DNA of 6,365 nucleotides, from NCBI GenBank assembly GCA_910584495.1, contig CAJUAR010000104.1:1-6365 (forward strand), written 5' to 3'. Below, piece after piece: positions 1 to 6,355 of this stretch (the first letter of the stretch is position 1; every line of letters begins with the position of its first letter). Below the pieces are notes generated by a model. The model was given only the letters and a program-made list of their open reading frames with translations. It had not been told where the DNA came from and did no database searches. The position numbers and the translations under genes were made by a program. This DNA comes from an uncultured Muribaculaceae bacterium (lineage in GTDB: Bacteria; Bacteroidota; Bacteroidia; Bacteroidales; Muribaculaceae).

Positions 1-2
1 AG

Positions 3-371
3 CTCCGCGAAGGCAGGGTCGAAGACTTTATGAAGCGCATGCAGAGCTTGTTTGCCACGGTACCCTATCAGATGGAGCTTGACAGCGAGCGCAACTTCCA
101 CAATGTGATTCTGATGCTCGTCATGCTCTTGGGCATCAAGGTAAAAGCCGAATATGCCACATCCGCAGGCCGCATCGACATAGTTGTCGAAACGGAACGA
201 TATGTCTATGTAATGGAGCTTAAAATCGACAAGACGGCACAGTCAGCTCTTGAGCAGATACAAACCAAAGACTACGCACTGCCCTTTGCCGCCGACGGCC
301 GCCAAGTGGTGAAAATCGGCATCAACTTCTCCACCCGGACCCGCACCATTACCGACTGGGCCGTGGAGTGA
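3..371 (+). CDS. AAA-ATPase-like / PD-(D/E)XK nuclease family protein, C-terminal part (5' end outside window)
   Basis: This is the C-terminal end of a larger protein. The frame is open from the first complete codon at position 3 and reads LREGRVEDF before the Met at 30, so that Met is internal and the true start lies left of the window. About 122 residues are visible. The visible part matches the nuclease-like C-terminal domain (DUF1703/PF08011 type) that usually follows an AAA-ATPase-like domain (PF09820 type) in Bacteroidales proteins of about 500-580 residues. The PD-(D/E)XK signature is present: GRIDIVVE supplies the Asp at 177-179, and VMELKID supplies Glu and Lys at 216-218 and 222-224, followed by a conserved-looking EQI helix. 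The end, KIGINFSTRTRTITDW, is typical of the family. Members occur in many copies per genome and their role is poorly known; nuclease activity is inferred from the motif. It converges on the glycosidase operon and is probably unrelated to it. The ATPase half cannot be checked here. Confidence 0.87.
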   Translation, partial: LREGRVEDFMKRMQSLFATVPYQMELDSERNFHNVILMLVMLLGIKVKAEYATSAGRIDIVVETERYVYVMELKIDKTAQSALEQIQTKDYALPFAADGRQVVKIGINFSTRTRTITDWAVE

Positions 372-389
372 GTGTAGGAGACGGACATA

Positions 390-417
390 AAAAGGGAGCG
401 CCGGAGCGCTCCCTTTT
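390..417. terminator. Bidirectional intrinsic terminator between convergent genes
   Basis: A perfect 12-bp inverted repeat has arms at 390-401 (AAAAGGGAGCGC) and 406-417 (GCGCTCCCTTTT) around a CGGA loop. The A/T ends of the stem give a T4 run on the plus strand and a T5 run (389-393) on the minus strand, so it can terminate in both directions. It lies in the 65-base gap between the stop codons of the nuclease-family gene (371, plus) and the GH3 gene (437, minus), where a shared terminator is expected. I see nothing else in this gap. Confidence 0.9.
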
Positions 418-436
418 GCATTTAGATTGATAAGAG

Positions 437-2731
437 TTATTTCAGTGTGAAGTTGAGCGACGACACGTTTTCGCTGTTGGGACCTACCATGGCAACAAAT
501 TCGCCGGGTTCGGCAACATGTTCAAGTTCGAAATTGTAGTACTTGAGCAAATCGACAGTGATGTCGAATTCTACGACTGCACTTTCGCCGGCCTTAAGAG
601 AAATACGTTTGAAGCCTTTGAGTTCTTTTACAGGACGAGCCGAAGAGCCTACGAGGTCGCGGATGTAGAGCTGAACGATTTCGTCGGCATCGTATTTGCC
701 TGTATTTGTAACTTTGACGGTAGCTTTGATCGAGCCGTCGGCGGTCATTTCGTTTGCCGAGAGGGCAAAGTCGGAATATTCGAAAGTGGTATAGCTCAGG
801 CCATAGCCGAACGGATAGAGAGGAGCATTGGGAGAATCGATATAGCAGCTACGGAATTTTTCGAATTTCACATCCTGAGCTTTAGGACGTCCGGTGTTGA
901 AATGGTTGTAATATACAGGAATCTGACCCATATTGCGCGGCATAGAGCAGGTTAGTTTTCCCGAAGGAGCAACGTCGCCGAAAACCACATCGGCAATAGC
1001 GTCGGCAGCTTCAGAACCACCGAACCACACATTCATGATAGCCGGTACGTGTTCGCTTTCCCAGGTCATGATAGTGGCGCGGCCGGAGAAATTGAGCATT
1101 ACCACGGGTTTGCCTGTGGACAGGAGAGCTTCGAGGAGTTTTTTCTGAGTGTCGGGAAGTGTCAGGTCCGTGCGGCTTGAACATTCACCGCTGAATTCCG
1201 AAGATTCGCCCAAAGCGGCAATGATAACGTCGGACGAACGAGCCACGTTCAATGCTTCGGCAAGCATAGCGGCTTCCGAACGGTTGTCGCGCATTTCGCG
1301 GCCAAACATTGTGGCATTAGCTTCGAGTTCGGCATCGGCGGTGAGGTTCGAACCTTTGGCGTAGGTCACTGTTGCTTTGTCGCCAACAGCATCTTTGATA
1401 CCTTCAACGAGAGTTTTATATTTTTCGGATGCAGCAGCCACGCTCCAGGTTCCGGGCATATTGGCGCGAGTATTGGCCAGGGGGCCGATTACAGCTATGC
1501 GGCCTTTCTTTTGAAGGGGAAGCAGCGAGCCTTCGTTTTTGAGAAGGACGAAAGTCTCGGTGGCTATGCGGCGAGCTTCCTTGCGGTTTTCGGGAGTGTA
1601 GACATCTGTCTTTGCACGGTCGGCAGAGATATATTTGTATGGGTCTTTGAAAAGGCCGAGTTTATACTTAGCCTCAAGAATGCGACGCACTGCCGCATCG
1701 ATCTGTCCCATGTCGACAGCACCTTCTTCGAGGCTCTTGGCAAGAGTGCCGTTGAAACCATTAGCCACCATGTCCATGTCGGTGCCGGCTTTAAGTGCAA
1801 GAGCCGAAACCTGCTGGAGGTCGCCCATGCCATGGTCAATCATTTCCGAAATTGCAGTATAGTCGGTAACGAGAAAGCCGTCCCATCCCCATTGGTCGCG
1901 GAGAACGTCTGTGAGGAGCCAGCGGTTTGCTGTAGCCGGTATGCCGTCGACAGTATTGAAAGAAGTCATGAAAGAACCGGCACCGGCTTCAGCACCAGCT
2001 TTATATGGCTCGAAGTATTCGTTGAACATGCGCTGACGGCTCATATCCACCGTGTTATAGTCGCGGCCGCCATCGGGAGCGCCGTAGAGTGCGAAATGCT
2101 TAACACAGGCCATTATTTCATCGTTTTTTTCATAGTTGTTGCCCTGATAGCCTTTGACCATGGCACGCGCTATGGAGGCACCGAGGAAGGGGTCTTCGCC
2201 GGAACCTTCGGAAGCACGACCCCAGCGAGGGTCACGGCAAATGTCGACCATTGGGCTGAAAGTCCAGCAGATGCCGCTGGCCGAAGCCTCGATGGCGGCA
2301 ATACGTGCCGAACGTTCGATGGATGTTGTATCCCACGAGCAGGATAGGGCAAGAGGAATGGGGAATACGGTCTCGTAGCCATGAATGACATCCATGCCGA
2401 AAAGCAATGGGATGCCCAGACGGCTTTCTTCAACTGCTACTTTCTGGAGGTCGCGTATTTTTTCAACACCTTTGATGTTGAACACTCCGCCAACCTGGCC
2501 TGCTGCCACAGCAGCTCCGATATTGCTCTTCTTGGCCTGGCCGGTGACAATATCGTCGGAGGCAGGAAGATTGAGCTGGCCGAGTTTTTCCTCGAGGGTC
2601 ATTTTGCCAAGCAGGTCGTTGACAAAGGCATCCATCTCCGCATTGCCCGAGCCTTTGCTGTCGGAGCAAGCTGCAGCACCGAGCATTGCAAGAGCAGCCG
2701 TTGCTGAATAAATGATAGATTTGAGATTCAT
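437..2731 (-). CDS. bglX: GH3 family beta-glucosidase, lipoprotein (BglX-like)
   Basis: A complete 764-residue glycoside hydrolase family 3 enzyme, the usual BglX-type length. It should release glucose from the non-reducing end of beta-glucosides by a retaining mechanism. Residues 1-22 form a lipoprotein signal peptide (lipobox LGAAAC, Cys22), so it is membrane-anchored in the periplasm or on the surface. The N-terminal (beta/alpha)8 domain spans about 35-370, with GMDVIHGYETVFPIPLALS (Asp114), DPRWGRASEGSGEDP and Lys211-His212. GWDGFLVTDYTA carries the nucleophile Asp290 and fits the GH3 active-site signature. The alpha/beta sandwich (about 390-600) contains GESSEFSGECSSR, where Glu516 is the expected acid/base. 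An FN3-like domain (about 680-755) closes the protein. It is the last gene of the operon, 21 bases after the GH144 gene. A related Bacteroides thetaiotaomicron GH3 (BT_3567, from memory) acts on beta-1,2-glucooligosaccharides, which fits the neighbour. Family assignment is firm; linkage preference is inferred. Confidence 0.95.
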   Translation of the reverse strand: MNLKSIIYSATAALAMLGAAACSDSKGSGNAEMDAFVNDLLGKMTLEEKLGQLNLPASDDIVTGQAKKSNIGAAVAAGQVGGVFNIKGVEKIRDLQKVAVEESRLGIPLLFGMDVIHGYETVFPIPLALSCSWDTTSIERSARIAAIEASASGICWTFSPMVDICRDPRWGRASEGSGEDPFLGASIARAMVKGYQGNNYEKNDEIMACVKHFALYGAPDGGRDYNTVDMSRQRMFNEYFEPYKAGAEAGAGSFMTSFNTVDGIPATANRWLLTDVLRDQWGWDGFLVTDYTAISEMIDHGMGDLQQVSALALKAGTDMDMVANGFNGTLAKSLEEGAVDMGQIDAAVRRILEAKYKLGLFKDPYKYISADRAKTDVYTPENRKEARRIATETFVLLKNEGSLLPLQKKGRIAVIGPLANTRANMPGTWSVAAASEKYKTLVEGIKDAVGDKATVTYAKGSNLTADAELEANATMFGREMRDNRSEAAMLAEALNVARSSDVIIAALGESSEFSGECSSRTDLTLPDTQKKLLEALLSTGKPVVMLNFSGRATIMTWESEHVPAIMNVWFGGSEAADAIADVVFGDVAPSGKLTCSMPRNMGQIPVYYNHFNTGRPKAQDVKFEKFRSCYIDSPNAPLYPFGYGLSYTTFEYSDFALSANEMTADGSIKATVKVTNTGKYDADEIVQLYIRDLVGSSARPVKELKGFKRISLKAGESAVVEFDITVDLLKYYNFELEHVAEPGEFVAMVGPNSENVSSLNFTLK

Positions 2732-2752
2732 AGTATTTTGAAACGTTAGAGA

Positions 2753-4123
2753 TTAGTGACGAGTTGTTGTAAAACCGAGTTTTTCGAGGCCGGCCTTGAT
2801 TTCGGGAGCCCCCATGAAGAGATTCCAGATCAGGCCGCTGCGATAGTTCTCAATCATCGGAGCTATGGTCAGCTGGTCGATGGCCAGATAGCGGGGAGTA
2901 ACCCAGTTGTCAGTTTCGCTGAAAGCATCGTAGAAGCCGTATTTTCCGCGCAGCCATGAGCCTTTGGAGTAGAAATACTTGGCGGCACGCATCGATTCCT
3001 CCGGAGTGTAGGGGAAAGAAGAGAGTGCTGCAGTGGGTGTAATAACGCCGAGATCGTTATTCGGTGCATGTGCCGAATAGCCTTTGGTAGAATAAGAAGC
3101 GGTTAAGCCCCAGCAATCCTCGCCATAGCCTTTGTAACCTTTGGGATTGGTCACGCAATAGAGGTAGTTTGTCTTGGCATGGTTCTGATTGAGCTGCCAG
3201 TAGTCTGCGTATTGGTCTTTGAGGCCGCGGGGGTCGAGACCGATATATGAATATTGGCTCCAGAAGAGAGGACCGCCGGTATCAACAGCTCCGTTGTGTT
3301 TGAGCACCAGGGGAAGGCCCATAAATTTTTTGTCCGTCACAATGTCGCCGCCGCGAGCCCATCCTTTGTGGTAGGCCGATGCAGGAATTGAGTGTGTGGG
3401 CGATGCTGCTGCAAGCACATAGGTGATGAGACATTCGTTATAGCCTTCGAGGGGGAAATTCATTTCCCATTCATATTCGGGCGACCAGTGCCAGTAGAGC
3501 ACGTCTTCACCGCCTTTGGTGTACCAGTCGAATTCCATTTCGCGCCACAGTTTGTCGATGTTGGCAGCGAGCTGCTGTTCTTTTTCATTGCCATTCTTGA
3601 AATACTCGCGGGTGGCAATCAAGCTTGCCATAAGGAAAGAGCTTTCGACGAGGTCGCCGCCATTGTCTTTCTGTCCGAAGGGTTTCACTTTGCCGGTGGG
3701 GCCGTCGAGCCAGTGGGGCCATACGCCATGAAAACGGTCGGCTTTGCCAAGATAGTCCACAATTTTGGTGAGACGTTCCACACCTTCCTCGCGACCGATA
3801 AAACCACGGTCGATGGCAGCAATCAGGCCGGCTATGCCAAAGCCTGAGCCGCCGGTGGTTATAACATCGCGGTCGTTCTGCGGATAGACATTGTCCATGT
3901 GGATACGTTCGGGAGCAAGACCTGATGTGGCTTCGGCTCCATCCCACATATAATTGAAATGAGTTTTCTGAATCCAGTCGAGAAATTCATCGTCTGAGGC
4001 GAACTCAGTTGCATCGTTTTCCGACTTGTCTTGGGATGAATCGTTTGTCTTATCGCCGCCGGAGCATGAGGCCAGTCCAATGGCAGCCGCAGCGGCAAAA
4101 GCTATAATTTTGTTGATTTTCAT
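2753..4123 (-). CDS. GH144 / glycoamylase-like (PF10091) lipoprotein, probable beta-1,2-glucan-active enzyme
   Basis: A complete 456-residue protein of the glycoamylase-like (PF10091) group that includes GH144. Characterised GH144 enzymes are inverting endo-beta-1,2-glucanases or exo-enzymes releasing sophorose. The Met at 4123 was chosen because it begins a clean lipoprotein signal peptide, MKINKIIAFAAAAAIGLASC, with Cys20 after lipobox LASC. A longer frame from 4189 would bury that signal and overlap the upstream gene. A hydrophilic Ser/Asp/Asn linker (about 21-43) precedes an (alpha/alpha)6 barrel. Visible family motifs are TTGGSGFGIAGLIAAIDRG (89-107), GVWPHWLDGPTG (133-144), GGDLVESSF (155-163), EYEWEMNFPLEGYNE (216-230), GGPLFWSQYSYIGLDPRG (283-300), ITPTAALSSFPYTPEESM (361-378), YGFYDAFSETDNWVTPRY (395-412) and MIENYRSGLIWNLFM (423-437). 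I do not assign specific catalytic residues. The GH43-like stop lies 7 bases upstream and the GH3 start 21 bases downstream, so all three are co-transcribed. Endo versus exo action cannot be told from sequence. Confidence 0.92.
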   Translation of the reverse strand: MKINKIIAFAAAAAIGLASCSGGDKTNDSSQDKSENDATEFASDDEFLDWIQKTHFNYMWDGAEATSGLAPERIHMDNVYPQNDRDVITTGGSGFGIAGLIAAIDRGFIGREEGVERLTKIVDYLGKADRFHGVWPHWLDGPTGKVKPFGQKDNGGDLVESSFLMASLIATREYFKNGNEKEQQLAANIDKLWREMEFDWYTKGGEDVLYWHWSPEYEWEMNFPLEGYNECLITYVLAAASPTHSIPASAYHKGWARGGDIVTDKKFMGLPLVLKHNGAVDTGGPLFWSQYSYIGLDPRGLKDQYADYWQLNQNHAKTNYLYCVTNPKGYKGYGEDCWGLTASYSTKGYSAHAPNNDLGVITPTAALSSFPYTPEESMRAAKYFYSKGSWLRGKYGFYDAFSETDNWVTPRYLAIDQLTIAPMIENYRSGLIWNLFMGAPEIKAGLEKLGFTTTRH

Positions 4124-4135
4124 GATTATATTATT
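4124..4135 (-). promoter_or_regulatory. A/T-rich translation leader of the GH144 gene
   Basis: On the minus strand the 12 bases before the GH144 start read AATAATATAATC; the TAA at 4131-4133 inside it is the stop codon of the upstream GH43-like gene. No Shine-Dalgarno sequence is visible. This fits Bacteroidetes, where A/T-rich leaders commonly serve initiation. The sequence nearly repeats the leader of the first gene of the operon and supports 4123 as the start. Confidence 0.5.
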
Positions 4136-6242
4136 TGGTACATTTTGAAATGATTGTCTTGGATAGTTCTGAACGTCCTCCTTCGCCAAGGGCTTCTATA
4201 GCGAAATAGTAATTGGTGTCACGGTCGAGACCGCGCATATCATAAGAGGTGTCACCGAGAACAGTTATCGCATTATAGAGTTTGTCGGGAGCGATGCCGT
4301 AGTACACGTTGTAGCCATACGCTCTTTCCGACGGAAGCCACTCGATCATGGCGTTGCGAGAATCTGTTTTAGAACGTGCCACTTTCAGTTTGCCCGGGGT
4401 GTCGGGAGCTTTGCTGCCATCCGTTCCGAATACTCGCAAGCCTGAAATCGCAAAATGTCCCGAGGGCATGTGAAGGTTTTCCACCTTAATATATCGAGCC
4501 TCAAGCGGACGTGCCAGTTCTACATAATCATGAGGAACATCCTTGTCGTTATCGCTCTTGTCGATAACAAGCGTCCAGTTTACACCGTCAAGCGATGAGA
4601 ATACCTTGTAGCGGTGATATAGATCGTTAGCTCTGTCGTGCTGGTCTGTCTTGTGGTCGTAGTGGTTTATCTGAACAGCTCTTACCGTCTTGGGCGCAAG
4701 GAGGTCGACAGTAATCCATTCTCCGGGCTTATTGCTTGCCGCAGCCCAGTAGGTACGCATCGATTCATCTGTCGCATTGTGTGCGGCATATATGCTGTCA
4801 GTCGATGAAACATCGACAGGTTTGTTATAACTTAGAAGCATCCATCCTGCAAAACGATTGGCAGGATTGGCTATGTTGTGCAATGCATTATAGTTTGGAT
4901 AATCGCCGAAAGCTGCCGAACTATACATAACACCGTCAGAATCGAACCCCGTGGGATACAGACCTATGCGACGCTCGAACTTATATTTCAACGAGAGCAT
5001 ACAGGTTGATACATGCCAATAGTTGCCATCATTGTCGCGGAATGTGCCGCCATGGCCAGAGCCCTGGACATAACCACCTGGCTTATAGCTCATGGGATTA
5101 TGCTTCTGGTAGACGAACGGTCCAAGCGGATTGTCCGATACATAGACACCATCGGCATACACTTTGAACTCCGTGCCTGGAGCTCCGTATTGCAGATAGT
5201 ACTTCCCGTTGTGCTTGGTCATATAGGCTCCTTCAGTGAAGGGTGCGAGGGTAGACGTGTCATCATTGTTCATTCCGAAACGTTCCCAGCCATGCTTATC
5301 GGGATGAAGAGCCATGACATCATGTATTTTCGAGATGGGGTAGAAATCATCACGGCTCACCTGTACTCCTTTGAGTGGAAATTCGTTGCTTGAGCCGTAG
5401 TAGAGATAAAGTTTGCCATCATCGTCAAGGAAAAGGCATGGATCCCATGACGGAAGCATGTTTCTGTCGACTACGCGGCGGAATTTCCCCGACTTTGGTT
5501 CGGTGGTAAACCATATGGGTAAACCTTTGTATGTTGAGCCGGTGTAAAATAATGTGTCTCCGCTAACAAAAGCGGCAGGTGCGCATTGGTCGTCATCGGT
5601 AGGCCTGCGCTTGAATGATGCCTGCGCGAATTCCCAGTCGGTAAAGTTTTTGGAATAATGGAAACCGTCCTGGTTGGTTGAGAAAAGAAAAGCTTCGTCG
5701 CCATACATAAGTCCCATCGGGTCGGCCGACGAGCGGAATGAACCATTTGGTTTCACATTGTTGTTGTATGGCTCGAAATTATAGCTTATGTTTATAGGAT
5801 TGCAGAATGTTTGTGGATTGTAGTTGTCTGAATCATACCATTGAGTAGGCACAGCTTTGGTACGACGTGCAATGTTGCGCTCCATTTCCTGCCGGAGAAC
5901 AATTTTCACATTTTCTGTTTGTCCATCCAGCTGATGAATTTCAAGTGCCTTGCCCGGATAGAACACATAAAGAGCAGTGTCGGTCGGGGCTGCTGTAATT
6001 GAGAAGCTGCCGTCGGCGGCGGTGTTTACATGGGCGGGACTGGCAAAAAACATCACCGTAGCTCCATGGAGCGGATTGCCGTCGGCATCTGTCACTGTGC
6101 CGTTTATGCAGTGCTGAGGCACAACATTTATATAATAATTACTTACTTGGCCTTTTACAACTCTGATTGAATCACCGGCGGCATGCGCGGCTACAGCAGT
6201 CAAGGCCGTTAGTGCTGAAATGATTGCAAAGCGGAGTTTCAT
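4131..6242 (-). CDS. Secreted GH43-like glycosidase with carboxypeptidase-regulatory-like, discoidin (F5/8 C) and FN3 domains
   Basis: A complete 703-residue secreted protein and the first gene of the operon. A signal peptide (residues 1 to about 22, ending AAHAAG) lacks a lipobox, so the protein is probably soluble in the periplasm or exported. Residues about 45-118 form a carboxypeptidase-regulatory-like beta-sandwich (INGTVTDADGNPLHGATV). Residues about 165-450 form a five-bladed propeller of GH43 type with all three expected carboxylates: Asp174 in RSSADPMGLMYGDEAFLFST (general base), Asp267 in SWDPCLFLDDDGKLYLYYG (pKa modulator) and Glu337 in FTEGAYMTKHNGKYYLQYG (general acid). GSGHGGTFRDNDGNYW (394-409) supplies the usual His. 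A discoidin/F5/8-type-C carbohydrate-binding domain spans about 478-608 (TYWAAASNKPGEWITVDL; RYIKVENLH), and an FN3 domain about 612-700. The triad suggests an active enzyme, perhaps on arabinosyl, xylosyl or galactosyl side groups as in many GH43s. Subfamily and substrate are unknown to me, and a related propeller family is possible. Confidence 0.88.
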   Translation of the reverse strand: MKLRFAIISALTALTAVAAHAAGDSIRVVKGQVSNYYINVVPQHCINGTVTDADGNPLHGATVMFFASPAHVNTAADGSFSITAAPTDTALYVFYPGKALEIHQLDGQTENVKIVLRQEMERNIARRTKAVPTQWYDSDNYNPQTFCNPINISYNFEPYNNNVKPNGSFRSSADPMGLMYGDEAFLFSTNQDGFHYSKNFTDWEFAQASFKRRPTDDDQCAPAAFVSGDTLFYTGSTYKGLPIWFTTEPKSGKFRRVVDRNMLPSWDPCLFLDDDGKLYLYYGSSNEFPLKGVQVSRDDFYPISKIHDVMALHPDKHGWERFGMNNDDTSTLAPFTEGAYMTKHNGKYYLQYGAPGTEFKVYADGVYVSDNPLGPFVYQKHNPMSYKPGGYVQGSGHGGTFRDNDGNYWHVSTCMLSLKYKFERRIGLYPTGFDSDGVMYSSAAFGDYPNYNALHNIANPANRFAGWMLLSYNKPVDVSSTDSIYAAHNATDESMRTYWAAASNKPGEWITVDLLAPKTVRAVQINHYDHKTDQHDRANDLYHRYKVFSSLDGVNWTLVIDKSDNDKDVPHDYVELARPLEARYIKVENLHMPSGHFAISGLRVFGTDGSKAPDTPGKLKVARSKTDSRNAMIEWLPSERAYGYNVYYGIAPDKLYNAITVLGDTSYDMRGLDRDTNYYFAIEALGEGGRSELSKTIISKCTK

Positions 6243-6256
6243 GATATTATATTATT
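6243..6256 (-). promoter_or_regulatory. A/T-rich translation leader of the GH43-like gene
   Basis: On the minus strand the 14 bases before the start read AATAATATAATATC. This is the GH144 leader plus a 2-base AT insertion. There is no Shine-Dalgarno match. The leader is squeezed between the start codon and the T-run of the hairpin at 6257-6292, so no promoter can fit between hairpin and gene. Confidence 0.5.
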
Positions 6257-6292
6257 AAAAACAGGGGCGCGGTACGCATGGCCGCGCCCCTG
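6257..6292 (-). terminator. GC-rich hairpin plus T-run: intrinsic terminator or leader attenuator
   Basis: A perfect 11-bp inverted repeat has arms at 6262-6272 (CAGGGGCGCGG) and 6282-6292 (CCGCGCCCCTG) around a 9-base loop. On the minus strand it is followed at once by T5 (6261-6257), the form of a Rho-independent terminator. On the plus strand no T-run follows, so it is oriented for minus-strand transcripts. It probably ends or thins transcription from a gene to the right of the window. Since it lies 14 bases before the first operon start codon, operon mRNA must either read through it or begin inside or just after it. Confidence 0.8.
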
Positions 6293-6310
6293 CACATTGA
6301 ATTTACTAAC

Positions 6311-6355
6311 TCAAGTTTCGCAAGCTTCACTTGAAGGTTATGTTGCTAAAGCAAC
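6311..6355. repeat. Cluster of small inverted repeats upstream of the operon
   Basis: Two separate stems are visible: TCAAGT (6311-6316) with ACTTGA (6329-6334) around a 12-base loop, and GTTGC (6342-6346) with GCAAC (6351-6355) around TAAA. A competing pair, CTTCA (6325-6329) and TGAAG (6332-6336), lies inside the first. The stems are short and have no T-run. They could be part of a dispersed structured repeat, an mRNA leader structure or chance. Only one copy is in the window, so its repeat status cannot be judged. Confidence 0.4.

Noticed and set aside
30..371. A 113-residue stand-alone gene starting at Met 30
   Set aside because: The frame is open upstream to the window edge with family-like residues (LREGRVEDF), so the Met is internal to a longer gene.
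518..955. 145-residue plus-strand open frame opposite the GH3 C-terminus
   Set aside because: Antisense shadow of the FN3-like and sandwich domains; no protein family resemblance.
1511..2347. 278-residue open frame on the plus strand inside the GH3 gene
   Set aside because: It is wholly antisense to a clear GH3 coding region with catalytic motifs, has no recognisable domain, and is one of several such frames. It is a codon-usage shadow.
3392..3847. 151-residue plus-strand open frame opposite the GH144 gene
   Set aside because: Antisense to conserved GH144 motifs; its Phe/Val/Gly-rich composition is what antisense translation of this gene would give.
5013..5393. 126-residue plus-strand open frame with a hydrophobic start, opposite the GH43-like gene
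   Set aside because: It covers the catalytic propeller of the sense gene and shows no family features.
6257..6292. Hairpin as an integron attachment site or a mobile-element end
   Set aside because: It has one simple perfect stem with a T-run on the minus strand, no flanking duplication and no integrase nearby. A terminator explains it better.
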